A stretch of 64,000 bases of DNA from Phycisphaerales bacterium (GTDB taxonomy: Bacteria; Planctomycetota; Phycisphaerae; UBA1845; Fen-1342), in assembly GCA_016716475.1 (NCBI GenBank), contig JADJWG010000001.1, forward strand, positions 124,001-188,000. Direction: 5' to 3'. Each line of letters begins with the position of its first letter. The stretch's first letter is position 1. Positions 8,278-17,119 of the stretch are shown one piece after another. A model generated the notes under the pieces. The model did no database searches and was not told the DNA's origin. It saw only the letters and a program-made list of their open reading frames with translations. Both the position numbers and the translations under genes were made by a program.

Positions 8278-8808
8278 TCAGTCGGGGAAGGTCAATCCCG
8301 ATGTGAAGACGTACTCGACATCAACCTCCCAAGCCGACTCTACACGAATGGCCTTGACGAGGAATTTAGCGTAGCCGTCGCGGCACTTCACCACATAAAC
8401 ATGCCCCACTTGCAGCGCCGCCAATTCGAGGCCCACCCCGCCATCCCAGGTGTCAGGCACCGTAGTGACTGAACGAAGCGCAACTGCGCCCATGTCCTTG
8501 CTGAAGCTGTCCTCGGCCGTGTTTGCGGCCGGACGGAACCACACCTCCGTGTCGGTCATGCGCCAGTTGTTGGGCAACGGCGGCCAACCGATGGTTTCAC
8601 CATCACTGTTCTCGATATCCGCGGTCGGTGTCCCGGTGAGCCCCAGTGAGAAGTCGACCCCGGCATGCACCAGGGTTAACGCACGAACAGTGCCCGGCGA
8701 CGGGTTCCCGGTTTCCAGCCCCGTCCAATCGCCCGGGCAGCCGGCAACCAGCACCAGCGGAAGTGCAACCATGAGAAGTGGCACGAGCATGCTTCGAAGG
8801 CGGCGCAT
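8278..8808 (-). CDS. Predicted lipoprotein of unknown function
   Basis: A 176-residue protein with a clear lipoprotein signal: MRRLRSMLVP, a hydrophobic core, and the lipobox LVAGC with the lipidated Cys at residue 24. The mature part is rich in beta-prone residues and holds DTWDGGVGLELAALQVGHVYVV and a C-terminal WEVDVEYVF. I recognise no family. The ATG at 8808 was chosen because AGGAG lies 8 bases upstream and the signal peptide starts there. It is flanked by prfB and a PrpD-family gene, neither of which suggests a role. It is likely anchored in a cell-envelope membrane. Confidence 0.7.
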   Translation of the reverse strand: MRRLRSMLVPLLMVALPLVLVAGCPGDWTGLETGNPSPGTVRALTLVHAGVDFSLGLTGTPTADIENSDGETIGWPPLPNNWRMTDTEVWFRPAANTAEDSFSKDMGAVALRSVTTVPDTWDGGVGLELAALQVGHVYVVKCRDGYAKFLVKAIRVESAWEVDVEYVFTSGLTFPD

Positions 8809-9055
8809 CAGGCATCTCCTGCGGGAGTCTCCGTTCGGAACCGCTCTACGCCCGACTGCGGCTGGCTCCGCAGCACTCGAAACAGCCGGTGCGCCTCGTC
8901 CGGCTCCACGATCCTCCAAGATACGGCTATCGGTATCGTCGGAAAGATCACTGTAACGCGCCGACACCACGTTTCGAACTTGCTACACCGTCAGTTCTTC
9001 ACGCCATCCACCGTACTTGAAAACCTGCCAGCGTGATGTTCGCAGTGAAGTGTGC

Positions 9056-10429
9056 CTACCGGTCTCGCACCGTGAGCGCGAGCAGCTCGCCCACGGTGGA
9101 CAAGGACTCCAGTTCGTAGACGGTCGCCCGCAGGCGCTTTCTCCGATCCGCGCTCAGCAGTGGTTCCGCCAGCGCATCGAACTTGTCCACCAACTCACGA
9201 TCCGTCATCGGGTCACGCGGATCCCCCTTCGGCACATCGAGCTGGTGCGTGAGCTTACGGCCGTCCACAGTCGTGATCGTGACCCGCGCACACTGCTTCG
9301 CCGGGAACGCCCGTTCAAAATCAGCATTCGCCACGACCCGGACCTTTTTCATCTGCGCCCGCAACCTTGCATCCCAAAGCTTTTCCTCGCGGAACTCCCG
9401 CGGCGTCACACGCCGCTCGGCGAGCGCCGCGGCCAGGCAGTACGGCAGACTGTGGTCCGCCGATTCCTTGGACTGCGGATCGTACTTGGCCGGATCGGAG
9501 AGAATGTCCGCCGCCCGGGCGATGCTCTCCACGAGGACTTCAGCGACTTGCTCCGCCCGCAGGTCATGCGTTTCCATGAGGTGCAACGTGGCGGACAACG
9601 GCGAGTGCATCAGCGCTTCCACCGGGAAGCTCTTCATGCCGCAAGCGCCGATCATCCAGCGATCCCCGAGTCGCTCTGTGATCCAGCTCCAGTCCCACGC
9701 CGCTCCGAGACAGTGCGACATCCCCTCTTTGCCCTCGAAGACGCCCTCAGGGCCGGTGTAGCCGCGCTGCGCAAGCAGCGCCGCCTCCACCCCATCGCGC
9801 GTACTGAGTGGGCTGACCGTGTTTTTCATCATGGTCAGCTTGCCGGCGACGGCGCAGCCGAGGGTGAAACGGTGGCAGGCCGCGATGCCAATCGCGTGCT
9901 GCATTTGCTCCGCCGTAAGTCCGAGCATACGGCCGGCCACCACCGGGGTTGCGAAGGCCATCAGGGTCGCGTGGTGCCAGCCCCGCTCGCGGATGCCCGG
10001 CACGGCCACGTGACAAAGTCGCATCGTGACATCCCATCCGAGCACGAGGCCGACGAGCAGGTCACGACCGCTCAGCTTGTGCCACTCCGCGATGGCGAGT
10101 GGCGCGCTCGCCAGGTCCGATGGGTGTGAAGGATCCTGCTGCCAGTAAATGTCGTTGTAGTCCTGCGAGCGCACCATCAACGCATTGAGCATGCTGGTCG
10201 CGACGACGTTCATCCGGTCGCCGTGACCGATGATCGTACACGGGCCGGACTGCTCCAGCGCGCGGTAGTGTTCGAGGAAGAGCGTGCAGTCGTGGACTTG
10301 CGCGCCTCCCAGGGCGCAAGCGAGCGTGTCGATGAGAAAACGCTTGGCGGCCGCAATGGCTTCAGGGGTCAGGTCCTCGAAGCGCACCGCGGTGGCCCAT
10401 TGGGCCAGCTTACCACTGATCGTCGCCAT
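9056..10429 (-). CDS. MmgE/PrpD family protein
   Basis: A 457-residue member of the MmgE/PrpD family, which includes 2-methylcitrate dehydratase and cis-aconitate decarboxylase. Diagnostic segments are the N-terminal LTPEAIAAAKRFLIDTLACALGG, MLNALMVRSQDYNDIYWQQDPSHPSD (split here as family landmarks), and the central RFTLGCAVAGKLTMMKNTV. A late SKESADHSLPYCLAAAL segment (DHSLPY) is also characteristic. The C-terminal region carries the usual KGDPRDPMTDRELVDKF helix. No prpB, prpC or other methylcitrate-cycle gene is adjacent, so the substrate cannot be named. The ATG at 10429 has GGAGAA 7 bases upstream. Cytoplasmic enzyme. Confidence 0.88.
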   Translation of the reverse strand: MATISGKLAQWATAVRFEDLTPEAIAAAKRFLIDTLACALGGAQVHDCTLFLEHYRALEQSGPCTIIGHGDRMNVVATSMLNALMVRSQDYNDIYWQQDPSHPSDLASAPLAIAEWHKLSGRDLLVGLVLGWDVTMRLCHVAVPGIRERGWHHATLMAFATPVVAGRMLGLTAEQMQHAIGIAACHRFTLGCAVAGKLTMMKNTVSPLSTRDGVEAALLAQRGYTGPEGVFEGKEGMSHCLGAAWDWSWITERLGDRWMIGACGMKSFPVEALMHSPLSATLHLMETHDLRAEQVAEVLVESIARAADILSDPAKYDPQSKESADHSLPYCLAAALAERRVTPREFREEKLWDARLRAQMKKVRVVANADFERAFPAKQCARVTITTVDGRKLTHQLDVPKGDPRDPMTDRELVDKFDALAEPLLSADRRKRLRATVYELESLSTVGELLALTVRDR

Positions 10430-10672
10430 GTGGGTTCTCCGCGGCGGGGCCCGGGTTGGCACCGCCCCCGCCGAATGGCGGAAGGGTACCACGACATTCT
10501 CAACCTCGCACGGGGCGCGACATGCGGTCCGAACGGGTAGTCGGTTGGCTCAGCCCGAGGGGCAGCGACGCCGGTCTGGGTCCGGGTTGCACCGCCTTAC
10601 GGCTCAGTGGGGAATGCTGAACGCGGAGCGGCGCAGCGCTGGCAGTACGCACCCATCTCCCCACTTCAATAC

Positions 10673-10701
10673 TTGGCCCAGGCACGGGTACGGTCTACCA
10701 T
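10673..10701 (+). promoter_or_regulatory. Candidate promoter of the MscS gene
   Basis: TTGGCC (10673-10678), 17-base spacer, TACCAT (10696-10701), placing transcription start about 50 bases before the ATG at 10758. The rest of the 328-base gap 10430-10757 shows nothing else I can support. Confidence 0.4.
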
Positions 10702-10757
10702 ACGCGCGACTGCATCGCGCACTTCATAACCGCAACCCCCCATGGGAGTGTTCCGCC

Positions 10758-12140
10758 ATGCGTACGCTTCGATCTGCTCCCGTCGTCACACTCCTGATCG
10801 CGGTGCTCTGTGTCACGAGCACACTCGGTGACAGCCCGGCTCCACAGACGAATGCCGATCCGGCCATTCCGATCGAGGATCTGCGACTCCTGCTCAAGCC
10901 CCTGACGAAAGCCGAGTTGGCCGTGGAGGCCGATGCCTGGCGCGACCTCCTGAAGGCCAAGGTGGCGGAGATCAGCGTGGCGGAGATCGCCCTGCGGCAG
11001 GCCAATCGCGAAGCCCGCGCCACGCGTGACCGGCCGGCCGATACTCAACCGGCATCCACGGACGAGACCGCGATCGGTACATTGCCGACCGCGGAGACGC
11101 AACCGGCAGCCGAAACACGTGCCGAGGAGCGCCGCAATCTCCTCGACGAAATCACCAAGTTGCGCGAGCAGCGCGTGGGCCTGCTGGACCGGCTCAAGGC
11201 CGTCCTCGCTGAATTCGAGCTCAAGGGGGGTGATACGGCCGACTATGAAAAATATGCCGCGGCCGTCTCCGGCATTACCGTCGATCTGACCGACACCACC
11301 GCCACCTGGACTGCCATCGTCGGGTGGCTGCGATCCCCACAGGGGGGTATCCGGTGGGCGTTCAACATCCTCTGGTTCTTCGTCACTTTAATTGTTTTCT
11401 GGATACTGGCGGGTATCGCCAGCCGTGCCACACACCGCGCCTTCGCCTTCGGTAAAAACATCTCCGATCTACTGCGCACGTTCTCAGTCAACCTTGTGCG
11501 GCGCGTGGTGCTGCTCGCGGGACTGCTTGTCGCCCTGACGATGCTGGAAGTGAAAATCACACCCGTGCTCGCGATCATCGGTGGCGCGGCCTTCGTGATC
11601 GGCTTCGCCCTGCAGGGCACGTTGAGCAACTTCGCCAGCGGTCTGTTGATCCTGGCCTACCGGCCGTTCGAACTCGGAGATGTCGTCAAGGCGGGTGGCG
11701 TCTTCGGTACGGTAGAATCCATGACGCTGCTTTCGACGTACATCAAGACAGCCGACAACCAGCGGGTGATCGTCGCGAACAACGCCATCTGGAACGATGT
11801 CATCACAAACGTGACCGGTCTACCCACGCGGCGCGTCGATCTGGTCTTCAGCATCAGCTATTCCGACGACATCGACAAGGCCACGACCGTCCTCGAGGGA
11901 ATCGTGGCAACCCACCCGCTGGTCCTGAAGGACCCTGCACCCGTCGTGAAGCTCCATGAACTCGGCGAGTCTTCGGTGAATTTCGTTTGTCGCCCATGGG
12001 CGCGAACGTCAGACTACTGGACGGTCTACTGGGATGTGACGCGGTCCGTGAAACAGCGTTTCGACGCCGCGGGTATTTCGATCCCGTTCCCGCAGCGCGA
12101 CGTGCATGTGTACACGCGCGGTGCAGCGCCTGCATCCTGA
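10758..12140 (+). CDS. MscS-family mechanosensitive ion channel
   Basis: A 460-residue small-conductance mechanosensitive channel of the MscS type, which opens under membrane tension to release osmolytes. An N-terminal signal peptide (MRTLRSAPVVTLLIAVLCVTSTLG) is followed by a periplasmic helical, charged segment (about 60-170, likely coiled coil). Then come two to three membrane helices including NILWFFVTLIVFWILAGIAS. The pore-lining TM3 and beta domain carry the signatures IGGAAFVIGFALQGTLSNFASGLLIL (ALQGTLSN) and RPFELGDVVKAGG, followed by IVANNAIWNDVITN. The ATG at 10758 has a GGGAG site. It is monocistronic and converges on the HD-domain gene. Confidence 0.93.
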   Translation: MRTLRSAPVVTLLIAVLCVTSTLGDSPAPQTNADPAIPIEDLRLLLKPLTKAELAVEADAWRDLLKAKVAEISVAEIALRQANREARATRDRPADTQPASTDETAIGTLPTAETQPAAETRAEERRNLLDEITKLREQRVGLLDRLKAVLAEFELKGGDTADYEKYAAAVSGITVDLTDTTATWTAIVGWLRSPQGGIRWAFNILWFFVTLIVFWILAGIASRATHRAFAFGKNISDLLRTFSVNLVRRVVLLAGLLVALTMLEVKITPVLAIIGGAAFVIGFALQGTLSNFASGLLILAYRPFELGDVVKAGGVFGTVESMTLLSTYIKTADNQRVIVANNAIWNDVITNVTGLPTRRVDLVFSISYSDDIDKATTVLEGIVATHPLVLKDPAPVVKLHELGESSVNFVCRPWARTSDYWTVYWDVTRSVKQRFDAAGISIPFPQRDVHVYTRGAAPAS

Positions 12141-12176
12141 CGGCCTGCCGGTACCGGCCGTCCCGCCGAGTGGCGG

Positions 12177-12734
12177 CTACTTCCGGGCACGCCGACCCAA
12201 TGCGCAGGCGATGTCGAAGTCCACGAAGTCCGCGTGGTGGAAGATGATGCTCTCGAGCGTCCGCTGCACGTGCTCGCCCTCCTTGCTGTGCGTCGCCACA
12301 ATATGCATCACTTCGTCCGGCAGCCCGTGCTTCCAGCACAGTCCCACCCCGCTGAACGGGTGTCGCAGCAGGTCACCCCGCGGCCCTTTGGCCGGCTGCC
12401 CGTTCACACCGCGGATGTACTCGATCGGCTTGCCGACATCCGCCAGCAGCGCCCCGGCCAGCAGGTGGTCACGCTGCAGGGGTACCCGCTCCCCGTAAGC
12501 GTCCTTGAGCACCTCGTAGATTGCCAGCGACATGCGGGCGCACGTCCGCACGTGCTCCACGAAGCGGATGTCGATTTCACCGGCCAGCAGCGTAAACGGA
12601 ATCGTCTTCAGCTCGGCGATTGTCCAGCCGCCCGATCGAATCGCGTCCTCCCAGACTGCCAGTACCTTCGTCCGCAGGGCAACCTCGCCGATCTGCTCCA
12701 GTTCGGGGAACAGCGCCGCAATCTCCGCCCGCAT
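12177..12734 (-). CDS. HD-domain protein, putative phosphohydrolase
   Basis: A 185-residue protein with an HD-superfamily pattern: FVEHVRTCARMSLAIYE, RDHLLAGALLADVGKPIEY (the family's conserved Asp), RHPFSGVGLCWKHGLPDEVMHIV (His), ATHSKEGEH, and a terminal ESIIFHHADFVDFDIA. HD proteins are metal-dependent phosphohydrolases acting on nucleotides or signalling molecules; the substrate is not predictable here. The usual adjacent His-Asp pair is not intact in the DVGKP segment (Asp-Val), so the metal site may be atypical. The ATG at 12734 has GGGAG 8 bases upstream. It lies divergently from tRNA-Glu. Confidence 0.72.
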   Translation of the reverse strand: MRAEIAALFPELEQIGEVALRTKVLAVWEDAIRSGGWTIAELKTIPFTLLAGEIDIRFVEHVRTCARMSLAIYEVLKDAYGERVPLQRDHLLAGALLADVGKPIEYIRGVNGQPAKGPRGDLLRHPFSGVGLCWKHGLPDEVMHIVATHSKEGEHVQRTLESIIFHHADFVDFDIACALGRRARK

Positions 12735-12846
12735 CGCCGACACTCCCAGACGGACCCACGAACTCCGGCCACGCCACCGGGCGCAGCTCTTACTGGCATC
12801 GTAACGCGCGGCCGGCCGGGCTCGCGAGCGGGTCCGGTCGGCACGA

Positions 12847-12875
12847 TTGACTTCCCCCGACCGTACCCCTACGAT
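12847..12875 (+). promoter_or_regulatory. Predicted tRNA-Glu promoter
   Basis: TTGACT (12847-12852), 17-base spacer, TACGAT (12870-12875), about 30 bases before the tRNA. Confidence 0.65.
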
Positions 12876-12905
12876 TCCGCGACTTTGGCACGCCAAAGCG
12901 CTACC

Positions 12906-12978
12906 GCCCCCATCGTCTAGAGGCCTAGGACACCGGCTTTTCAAGCCGGCGACACGGGTTCGAATCCCGTTGGGGGCG
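12906..12978 (+). tRNA. tRNA-Glu (anticodon UUC)
   Basis: The cloverleaf is complete. The acceptor stem is GCCCCCA/TGGGGGC (12906-12912 with 12971-12977). The anticodon stem is CCGGC/GCCGG around the loop TTTTCAA, so the anticodon is TTC. The T-arm is ACGGG-TTCGAAT-CCCGT and the discriminator is G at 12978. CCA is not encoded, consistent with a need for the CCA-adding enzyme at 27715-28986. Confidence 0.97.
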
Positions 12979-13077
12979 TGCCTTCACCGGTCGCCGGGGC
13001 GTTCGCAGATGCACCCGCACCTTCACGGGGTCATCCGCCCGAAGCTCACACACCTACGAAATCTTGTCGCTGGGCGA

Positions 13078-13752
13078 TCAGACATTCACGGGAGGCGGTT
13101 CCGCGGCAGCGGGGTTCAGGCCGCGCCGGGCGATGCCAAAAGCGGTCGCCACACCGAGGAACGCGAAGAGCAGGTCGATCGGATTCAAATCTTCTCGCAC
13201 CATGAAGACCAGGGAGTGGGCCGAAAGCAGCTCGCGGCGGTGCTCGCGGGACTCGTGCTCGATCCATTGCGCGAGGGTGGGTTGGTGCTCGTGGATCCAG
13301 CGCAGTTGCGCGACGCGGTGTTCATGGAACTCCTCAAGGTCTTGCGTGGGAATGTCCGCCGGTTCGTCGGCATCGGTGAAGCCACGGTTGATCATGAATT
13401 GCGGGTAATCGGCTTCGGAGGAAAGCGCGATGAAGGCCGCAGCGTCCTCACGGAGTTCTTCAAGTAGCTCCGTTGTGCAGACTTCGCGGGTTTGTTCGTC
13501 AATCGCGTGCTCCACGGACCACTGCATCGCGACGAGTTTGCCCATGAAGATCGAGGCGAGCGCGAGGACTGCACAGGTGATGCCCAGCGGCACACCGCGA
13601 CCTCCGGCCCACGCGGCCGCGACGCCGACCAATCCACCGATGCCCCATGCGAGGTAACCGATTTCCACGCTGGCATAAAAAGCCACAAGCGCCCAAGCGA
13701 GGGCGCCGACGAGAGCCCCAAGCACTGCAAAGACGATGGCTCTGACGTGCAT
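13078..13752 (-). CDS. Multi-pass membrane protein of unknown function
   Basis: A 224-residue protein with three N-terminal transmembrane segments (about 4-30, 32-50 and 55-73). A soluble, acidic, helical loop follows (about 80-185, VEHAIDEQTREVCTTELLEEL and HRVAQLRWIHEHQPTLAQWIEHE), then a final hydrophobic segment (PIDLLFAFLGVATAFGIA). I recognise no family. The ATG at 13752 is preceded by a strong GGGAGGT SD. The internal soluble domain, flanked by membrane helices, could be a sensor or scaffold, but that is speculation. It is read toward tRNA-Glu and converges on it. Confidence 0.65.
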   Translation of the reverse strand: MHVRAIVFAVLGALVGALAWALVAFYASVEIGYLAWGIGGLVGVAAAWAGGRGVPLGITCAVLALASIFMGKLVAMQWSVEHAIDEQTREVCTTELLEELREDAAAFIALSSEADYPQFMINRGFTDADEPADIPTQDLEEFHEHRVAQLRWIHEHQPTLAQWIEHESREHRRELLSAHSLVFMVREDLNPIDLLFAFLGVATAFGIARRGLNPAAAEPPPVNV

Positions 13753-13906
13753 GCGTAACCTCCCGTTGGGGGCCGCACCGGCCCAGACTTCGAATGGTGT
13801 GCACCCGACCATTCCCGTTTGATCGGACCCGGCTCCGCTGACGGGCCGTGCTGGATCATTCTACCGCGCCAGGTCGTCGGGCGCGCGGGAGGGGTGAACG
13901 CCTGTG

Positions 13907-13927
13907 CGGCCCCCCTTTCGGGGGCCG
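13907..13927 (-). terminator. Hairpin after the 178-residue helical protein gene
   Basis: CGGCCCCC and GGGGGCCG pair perfectly around a 5-nt loop, 44 bases past the stop codon at 13971 on the minus strand. There is no U-run. Confidence 0.45.
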
Positions 13928-13970
13928 AAGAAGGGTCGGGGTGACCTGTAACCGGGGAGGATCGTCGCCG

Positions 13971-14507
13971 TTATCGTACAGGGACGAGTCCGTTCAACCT
14001 GCTCGGTGCGGAATCTTCCCGCATGATCCGCGCGGGAGGGACTTCACCCGGCTCGAAATCCAGCGGTATCGGTGCGTCGGGGTGCGCGCCGTACCAGTCC
14101 AGACTCAGGCGGTGCCACCAGTGCAGGGATCGTCGCCAGCGCTCGATCGCACGCTGCAACTTCTGCACGTACGGACTGCAGGGAGCACCCATCTCACGAA
14201 GCAGCGCCCGACACCCGGCAACATTTCGTGCGAGCAGAAGCGCGGTGGCGTAGTTGGCCTTGAACGTTGCCGGTAGATTCGGCTTCAGGCAGTAGCCGCT
14301 TTCCCCGACACACAAACTGATGTAGTGCTCGAGCGCGCGCGCGGTCTCGCCGCTGCGCATCAGGGCGACGCCGTATGCGTTGCGGAGCTCGGGCGAGTCC
14401 AGTCCGCAGTTCTTGAAGTGGCGGGCCGCGTCTTGCGGCTTGCCCTGATCGAGGAGGGATTCCATCCGTGCCAGCGCTTCGCTGGCCGTCGCGGGCTTGC
14501 TATGCAT
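13971..14507 (-). CDS. Short TPR-like helical protein of unknown function
   Basis: A 178-residue cytoplasmic protein whose N-terminal half has TPR character (SEALARMESLLDQGKPQDAARHF, then ELRNAYGVALMRSGETARALEHYISLC and FKANYATALLLARNVAGCRALL). The C-terminal half is basic and aromatic (LQRAIERWRRSLHWWHRLSLDWYGAHPDAP). The helix-turn periodicity supports a protein-binding scaffold, but no specific family is evident. The ATG at 14507 was selected because AGGA lies 13 bases upstream and the frame above it is poor. It is followed by a stable hairpin. Confidence 0.6.
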   Translation of the reverse strand: MHSKPATASEALARMESLLDQGKPQDAARHFKNCGLDSPELRNAYGVALMRSGETARALEHYISLCVGESGYCLKPNLPATFKANYATALLLARNVAGCRALLREMGAPCSPYVQKLQRAIERWRRSLHWWHRLSLDWYGAHPDAPIPLDFEPGEVPPARIMREDSAPSRLNGLVPVR

Positions 14508-14641
14508 GGGAGATTTGATCCTATGGGGGGCCGCGCCGCCATGAGGCGGGGCCGCAGGTTCGATTCCGGCGCAGCGCAACGCTGCCAAGCCGTGCAGACA
14601 CGCAGGTTGTTGATGGGATTTTGTGCGTCGCGTGTCGACGT

Positions 14642-14986
14642 CTAGATGAGGAACCTGCAGAGCTGGGCACAACTGGCGCCAAGCCATGGGTGCAGCCGAG
14701 GGAGGGTGGCGGCACCTGAGTGCCACATGGGAGCGCTCGGTGTCGCGAAGTGCTCAAACCCAGACGCGCTAAAGCTGTCGATCCGGTCGGTGCGCGAGAG
14801 GGGCTTACGATCGCCGGGCAAGGTCGCCAGGTAGAACGCTGGTGCGTCGGAAAGGCAAAGCGCAGCAACTTCGGTCTGCGCGTCCTGTCCACTCACTTGC
14901 GGCCGCAGCAGTTGCGGCGCAGCCCACGGCCACGCCGCGACCAGCGCCAGCAAAGCGGTGAACGAACGTTTCGTGAGGAGGTCCAT
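14642..14986 (-). CDS. Small exported protein of unknown function
   Basis: A 114-residue candidate gene. The main support is a good Sec signal peptide (MDLLTKRSFTALLALVAAWPWAAPQ) and codon choice like the neighbouring genes. The mature part has four cysteines, including a closing GASCAQLCRFLI. An AAGAG SD lies about 10 bases before the ATG at 14986; a longer start at 15016 (MLYYSARALH) is possible. No family is recognised and it could be a chance frame. Confidence 0.45.
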   Translation of the reverse strand: MDLLTKRSFTALLALVAAWPWAAPQLLRPQVSGQDAQTEVAALCLSDAPAFYLATLPGDRKPLSRTDRIDSFSASGFEHFATPSAPMWHSGAATLPRLHPWLGASCAQLCRFLI

Positions 14987-15171
14987 ATGCAATGCTCTTG
15001 CTGAATAGTATAGCATGACTGCGGTCCGTGCTGCGGCAGCCGTCCCGGGTAGAAGAATCGTCACCTTTTGTACGCGCGAACTCTGCCCGGCGGGGATAGT
15101 CTGTCGGATGCACGCCGCGTGCCCGCCCGTAACCCGGGATGCGGCGCTAGTGATCCGTCGGAGTTCGTGCC

Positions 15172-16149
15172 GTGTGGTTGACGCTCGGCCTCTTCCTTTT
15201 GGGGTTGGTGCTGCTGGTGGCCGGTGCGGAAGCCCTGGTGCGAGGTGCCGCCCGTCTGGCCGCCGCGGCGGGCATGTCGTCTCTTGTCATCGGGCTGACC
15301 GTCGTCGCGTTCGGTACCAGTGCCCCGGAGCTGGCCGTTAGCGTCGGCGCCAGTCTCGCCAACCAAGCCGATCTGGCGCTCGGAAACGTGGTCGGTAGCA
15401 ACATCTTCAACGTGCTGCTGATCCTGGGGGTATCGGCGTGCATCACCCCCCTGATCGTGCATGCGCAGTTGCTCCGCGCCGACCTGTGGATCATGCTCGG
15501 AGTATCCGCCTTGCCACTCCTCATGGGACTCGACGGCCGAATCAGTCGCACCGACGGCCTGATCCTGCTTGCCGGCATCGCGGGTTACACGGGCTGGTCG
15601 ATCCAGGCGGGCCGCCGCGCCGCGGGTACAACGCTCCATTCCGGGGAAGCCGCGACCGCCGGCGAGCCCACGCACAAACATGGGGCCCTGCTCAGTTCAC
15701 TCGGACTGGTGGTCCTGGGACTCGCCCTGTTGGTCATCGGTGCGCGCTGGCTCGTCGCAGGCGCAGTCGAGATCGCAAGTGCGCTGGGTGTCAGCGAGTG
15801 GGTCATCGGCCTTACCATCGTGGCCGCGGGCACGTCACTACCCGAAGTGGCGACGTCGGTGGTCGCGGCCGTGCGCGGCGAACGTGACATCGCGGTGGGC
15901 AACGTCGTCGGCAGTAACATCTTCAATATCCTGGCCGTGCTTGGGGCCGCGGCGGCGGTCGGGGATGGCGGAGTTCACGTGAGTCCGGCCGCATTGCGCT
16001 TCGATCTACCCGTCATGCTGCTGGTGGCCGCCGCGTGCCTGCCAATCTTCTTTACGGGCCGGCGCGTCGATCGCTGGGAAGGCGCGGCGTTTCTCGGGGC
16101 CTACGTGGCCTACACCGCTTACCTCCTTTCGCGTTCGGCGGCCGCATAG
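15172..16149 (+). CDS. Calcium/sodium antiporter, YrbG-like CaCA family
   Basis: A 325-residue inner-membrane exchanger of the Ca2+:cation antiporter superfamily, with ten hydrophobic helices in two homologous halves. The duplicated alpha motifs are diagnostic: GLTVVAFGTSAPELAVS and GNVVGSNIFNVLLILG in the first half, GLTIVAAGTSLPEVATS and GNVVGSNIFNILAVLG in the second. The acidic residues in SAPE and SLPE form the ion site. A short polar loop with THKHG links the halves. The start is GTG at 15172 with a GGAG site about 11 bases upstream. The last 31 bases overlap the convergent ADP-ribosylglycohydrolase gene. Confidence 0.93.
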   Translation: MWLTLGLFLLGLVLLVAGAEALVRGAARLAAAAGMSSLVIGLTVVAFGTSAPELAVSVGASLANQADLALGNVVGSNIFNVLLILGVSACITPLIVHAQLLRADLWIMLGVSALPLLMGLDGRISRTDGLILLAGIAGYTGWSIQAGRRAAGTTLHSGEAATAGEPTHKHGALLSSLGLVVLGLALLVIGARWLVAGAVEIASALGVSEWVIGLTIVAAGTSLPEVATSVVAAVRGERDIAVGNVVGSNIFNILAVLGAAAAVGDGGVHVSPAALRFDLPVMLLVAAACLPIFFTGRRVDRWEGAAFLGAYVAYTAYLLSRSAAA

Positions 16150-17090
16150 AGGCGTCCGGCCAGTTCACGCAAGCCCGCCGAGTTTTCCACCATTTCACGC
16201 CACGCGGGTGGAATCGCCGCTACTCCATTCCGTGCGCCGCTGATCGCTCCGCTGATACAGCCGATCGTGTCAGAATCACCGTTCGTGTTCACAGCCGTAA
16301 GGACAGTGGCCTTGAAGTCGTACGGCGTACGGCAGACGCAATACAATGCACTCGCGACGGCCTCCTCACCCACCCAAGCTTCGCCGAGTTCCCCGTGGAT
16401 GAGTACCTCGTCCGGCGCGCGCGCCAACCGCTCCGGCACGCGGGCGACCCATGCGGCCAATTCCTCGCCCTCCGGCAGTGTCCGCATGATTGCTACCAGC
16501 CGTGCAGGGTACTCGCCCGGATCATCGCCACGCACCGCCCAGGCGACGAGTAAAGCGGTCGCGACAGCCGCGGCACACGCGGTTGGGTGGCCGTGGGTGG
16601 GCAGCGCACTGGCGCGTGCTACCTCGATGAGTCGCGCCTCGTCCGCGCGGAAATACAAACCGATGGGCGCACTGCGCATCGCGGTGCCACAACCCTTCGA
16701 GTCCGGGACCCCGGCTTCCCGCCACGGCACGCCACGGGCCAACCGTTCGCAACCGGCCGAGCAGGACTGCCCCGGAGCACGGTCGTTGTCCGGCGCGCGA
16801 TGCCAGGCCACGAAACGGGCGGCCATGGCTACCATCAGTTGATCGAGCGGTCCGCCGCCAGCTTCGAGCAGGGCCTCGGCCACTGCGATCGACATCTGGG
16901 TGTCATCGGAATACGTACCGGCGGGGTGGCGCTCCGCGGGGACCAGGTCGGTAACTCCGGCGGGGCCGTATCGCGCCCTGATCTCTGCAACCGACAGAAA
17001 CTCCGTCGGCCAACCCAGCGCGTCGCCCACGGCGAGCCCAAGCAGACACCCCTCAAACCGAGCGCGGAGCGGGTCGATCATGGTGTCCAT
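16119..17090 (-). CDS. ADP-ribosylglycohydrolase family protein
   Basis: A 323-residue protein of the DraG/ARH family, dimagnesium enzymes that remove ADP-ribose from proteins or related substrates. The family landmarks are present in order: GCLLGLAVGDALGWPTEF at about 14-31, GTYSDDTQMSIAVAEALL (metal ligands S/TDDTQ), KGCGTAMRSAPIGLYF, SALPTHGHPTACAAA, and the C-terminal NTNGDSDTIGCISGAISGA (metal-binding DSDT). All expected metal ligands are visible, so it is probably active. No ADP-ribosyltransferase or DraT gene is nearby, so the target is unknown. The gene is cytoplasmic and lies just downstream of the M20 peptidase on the same strand. Confidence 0.92.
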   Translation of the reverse strand: MDTMIDPLRARFEGCLLGLAVGDALGWPTEFLSVAEIRARYGPAGVTDLVPAERHPAGTYSDDTQMSIAVAEALLEAGGGPLDQLMVAMAARFVAWHRAPDNDRAPGQSCSAGCERLARGVPWREAGVPDSKGCGTAMRSAPIGLYFRADEARLIEVARASALPTHGHPTACAAAVATALLVAWAVRGDDPGEYPARLVAIMRTLPEGEELAAWVARVPERLARAPDEVLIHGELGEAWVGEEAVASALYCVCRTPYDFKATVLTAVNTNGDSDTIGCISGAISGARNGVAAIPPAWREMVENSAGLRELAGRLYAAAERERR

Positions 17091-17119
17091 GAGGCACCTC
17101 CCATGGGCCGTGTACTGGG

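Noticed and set aside
9017..10129. 370-codon open frame antisense to the PrpD-family gene
   Set aside because: No recognisable domain; the minus frame has family motifs throughout.
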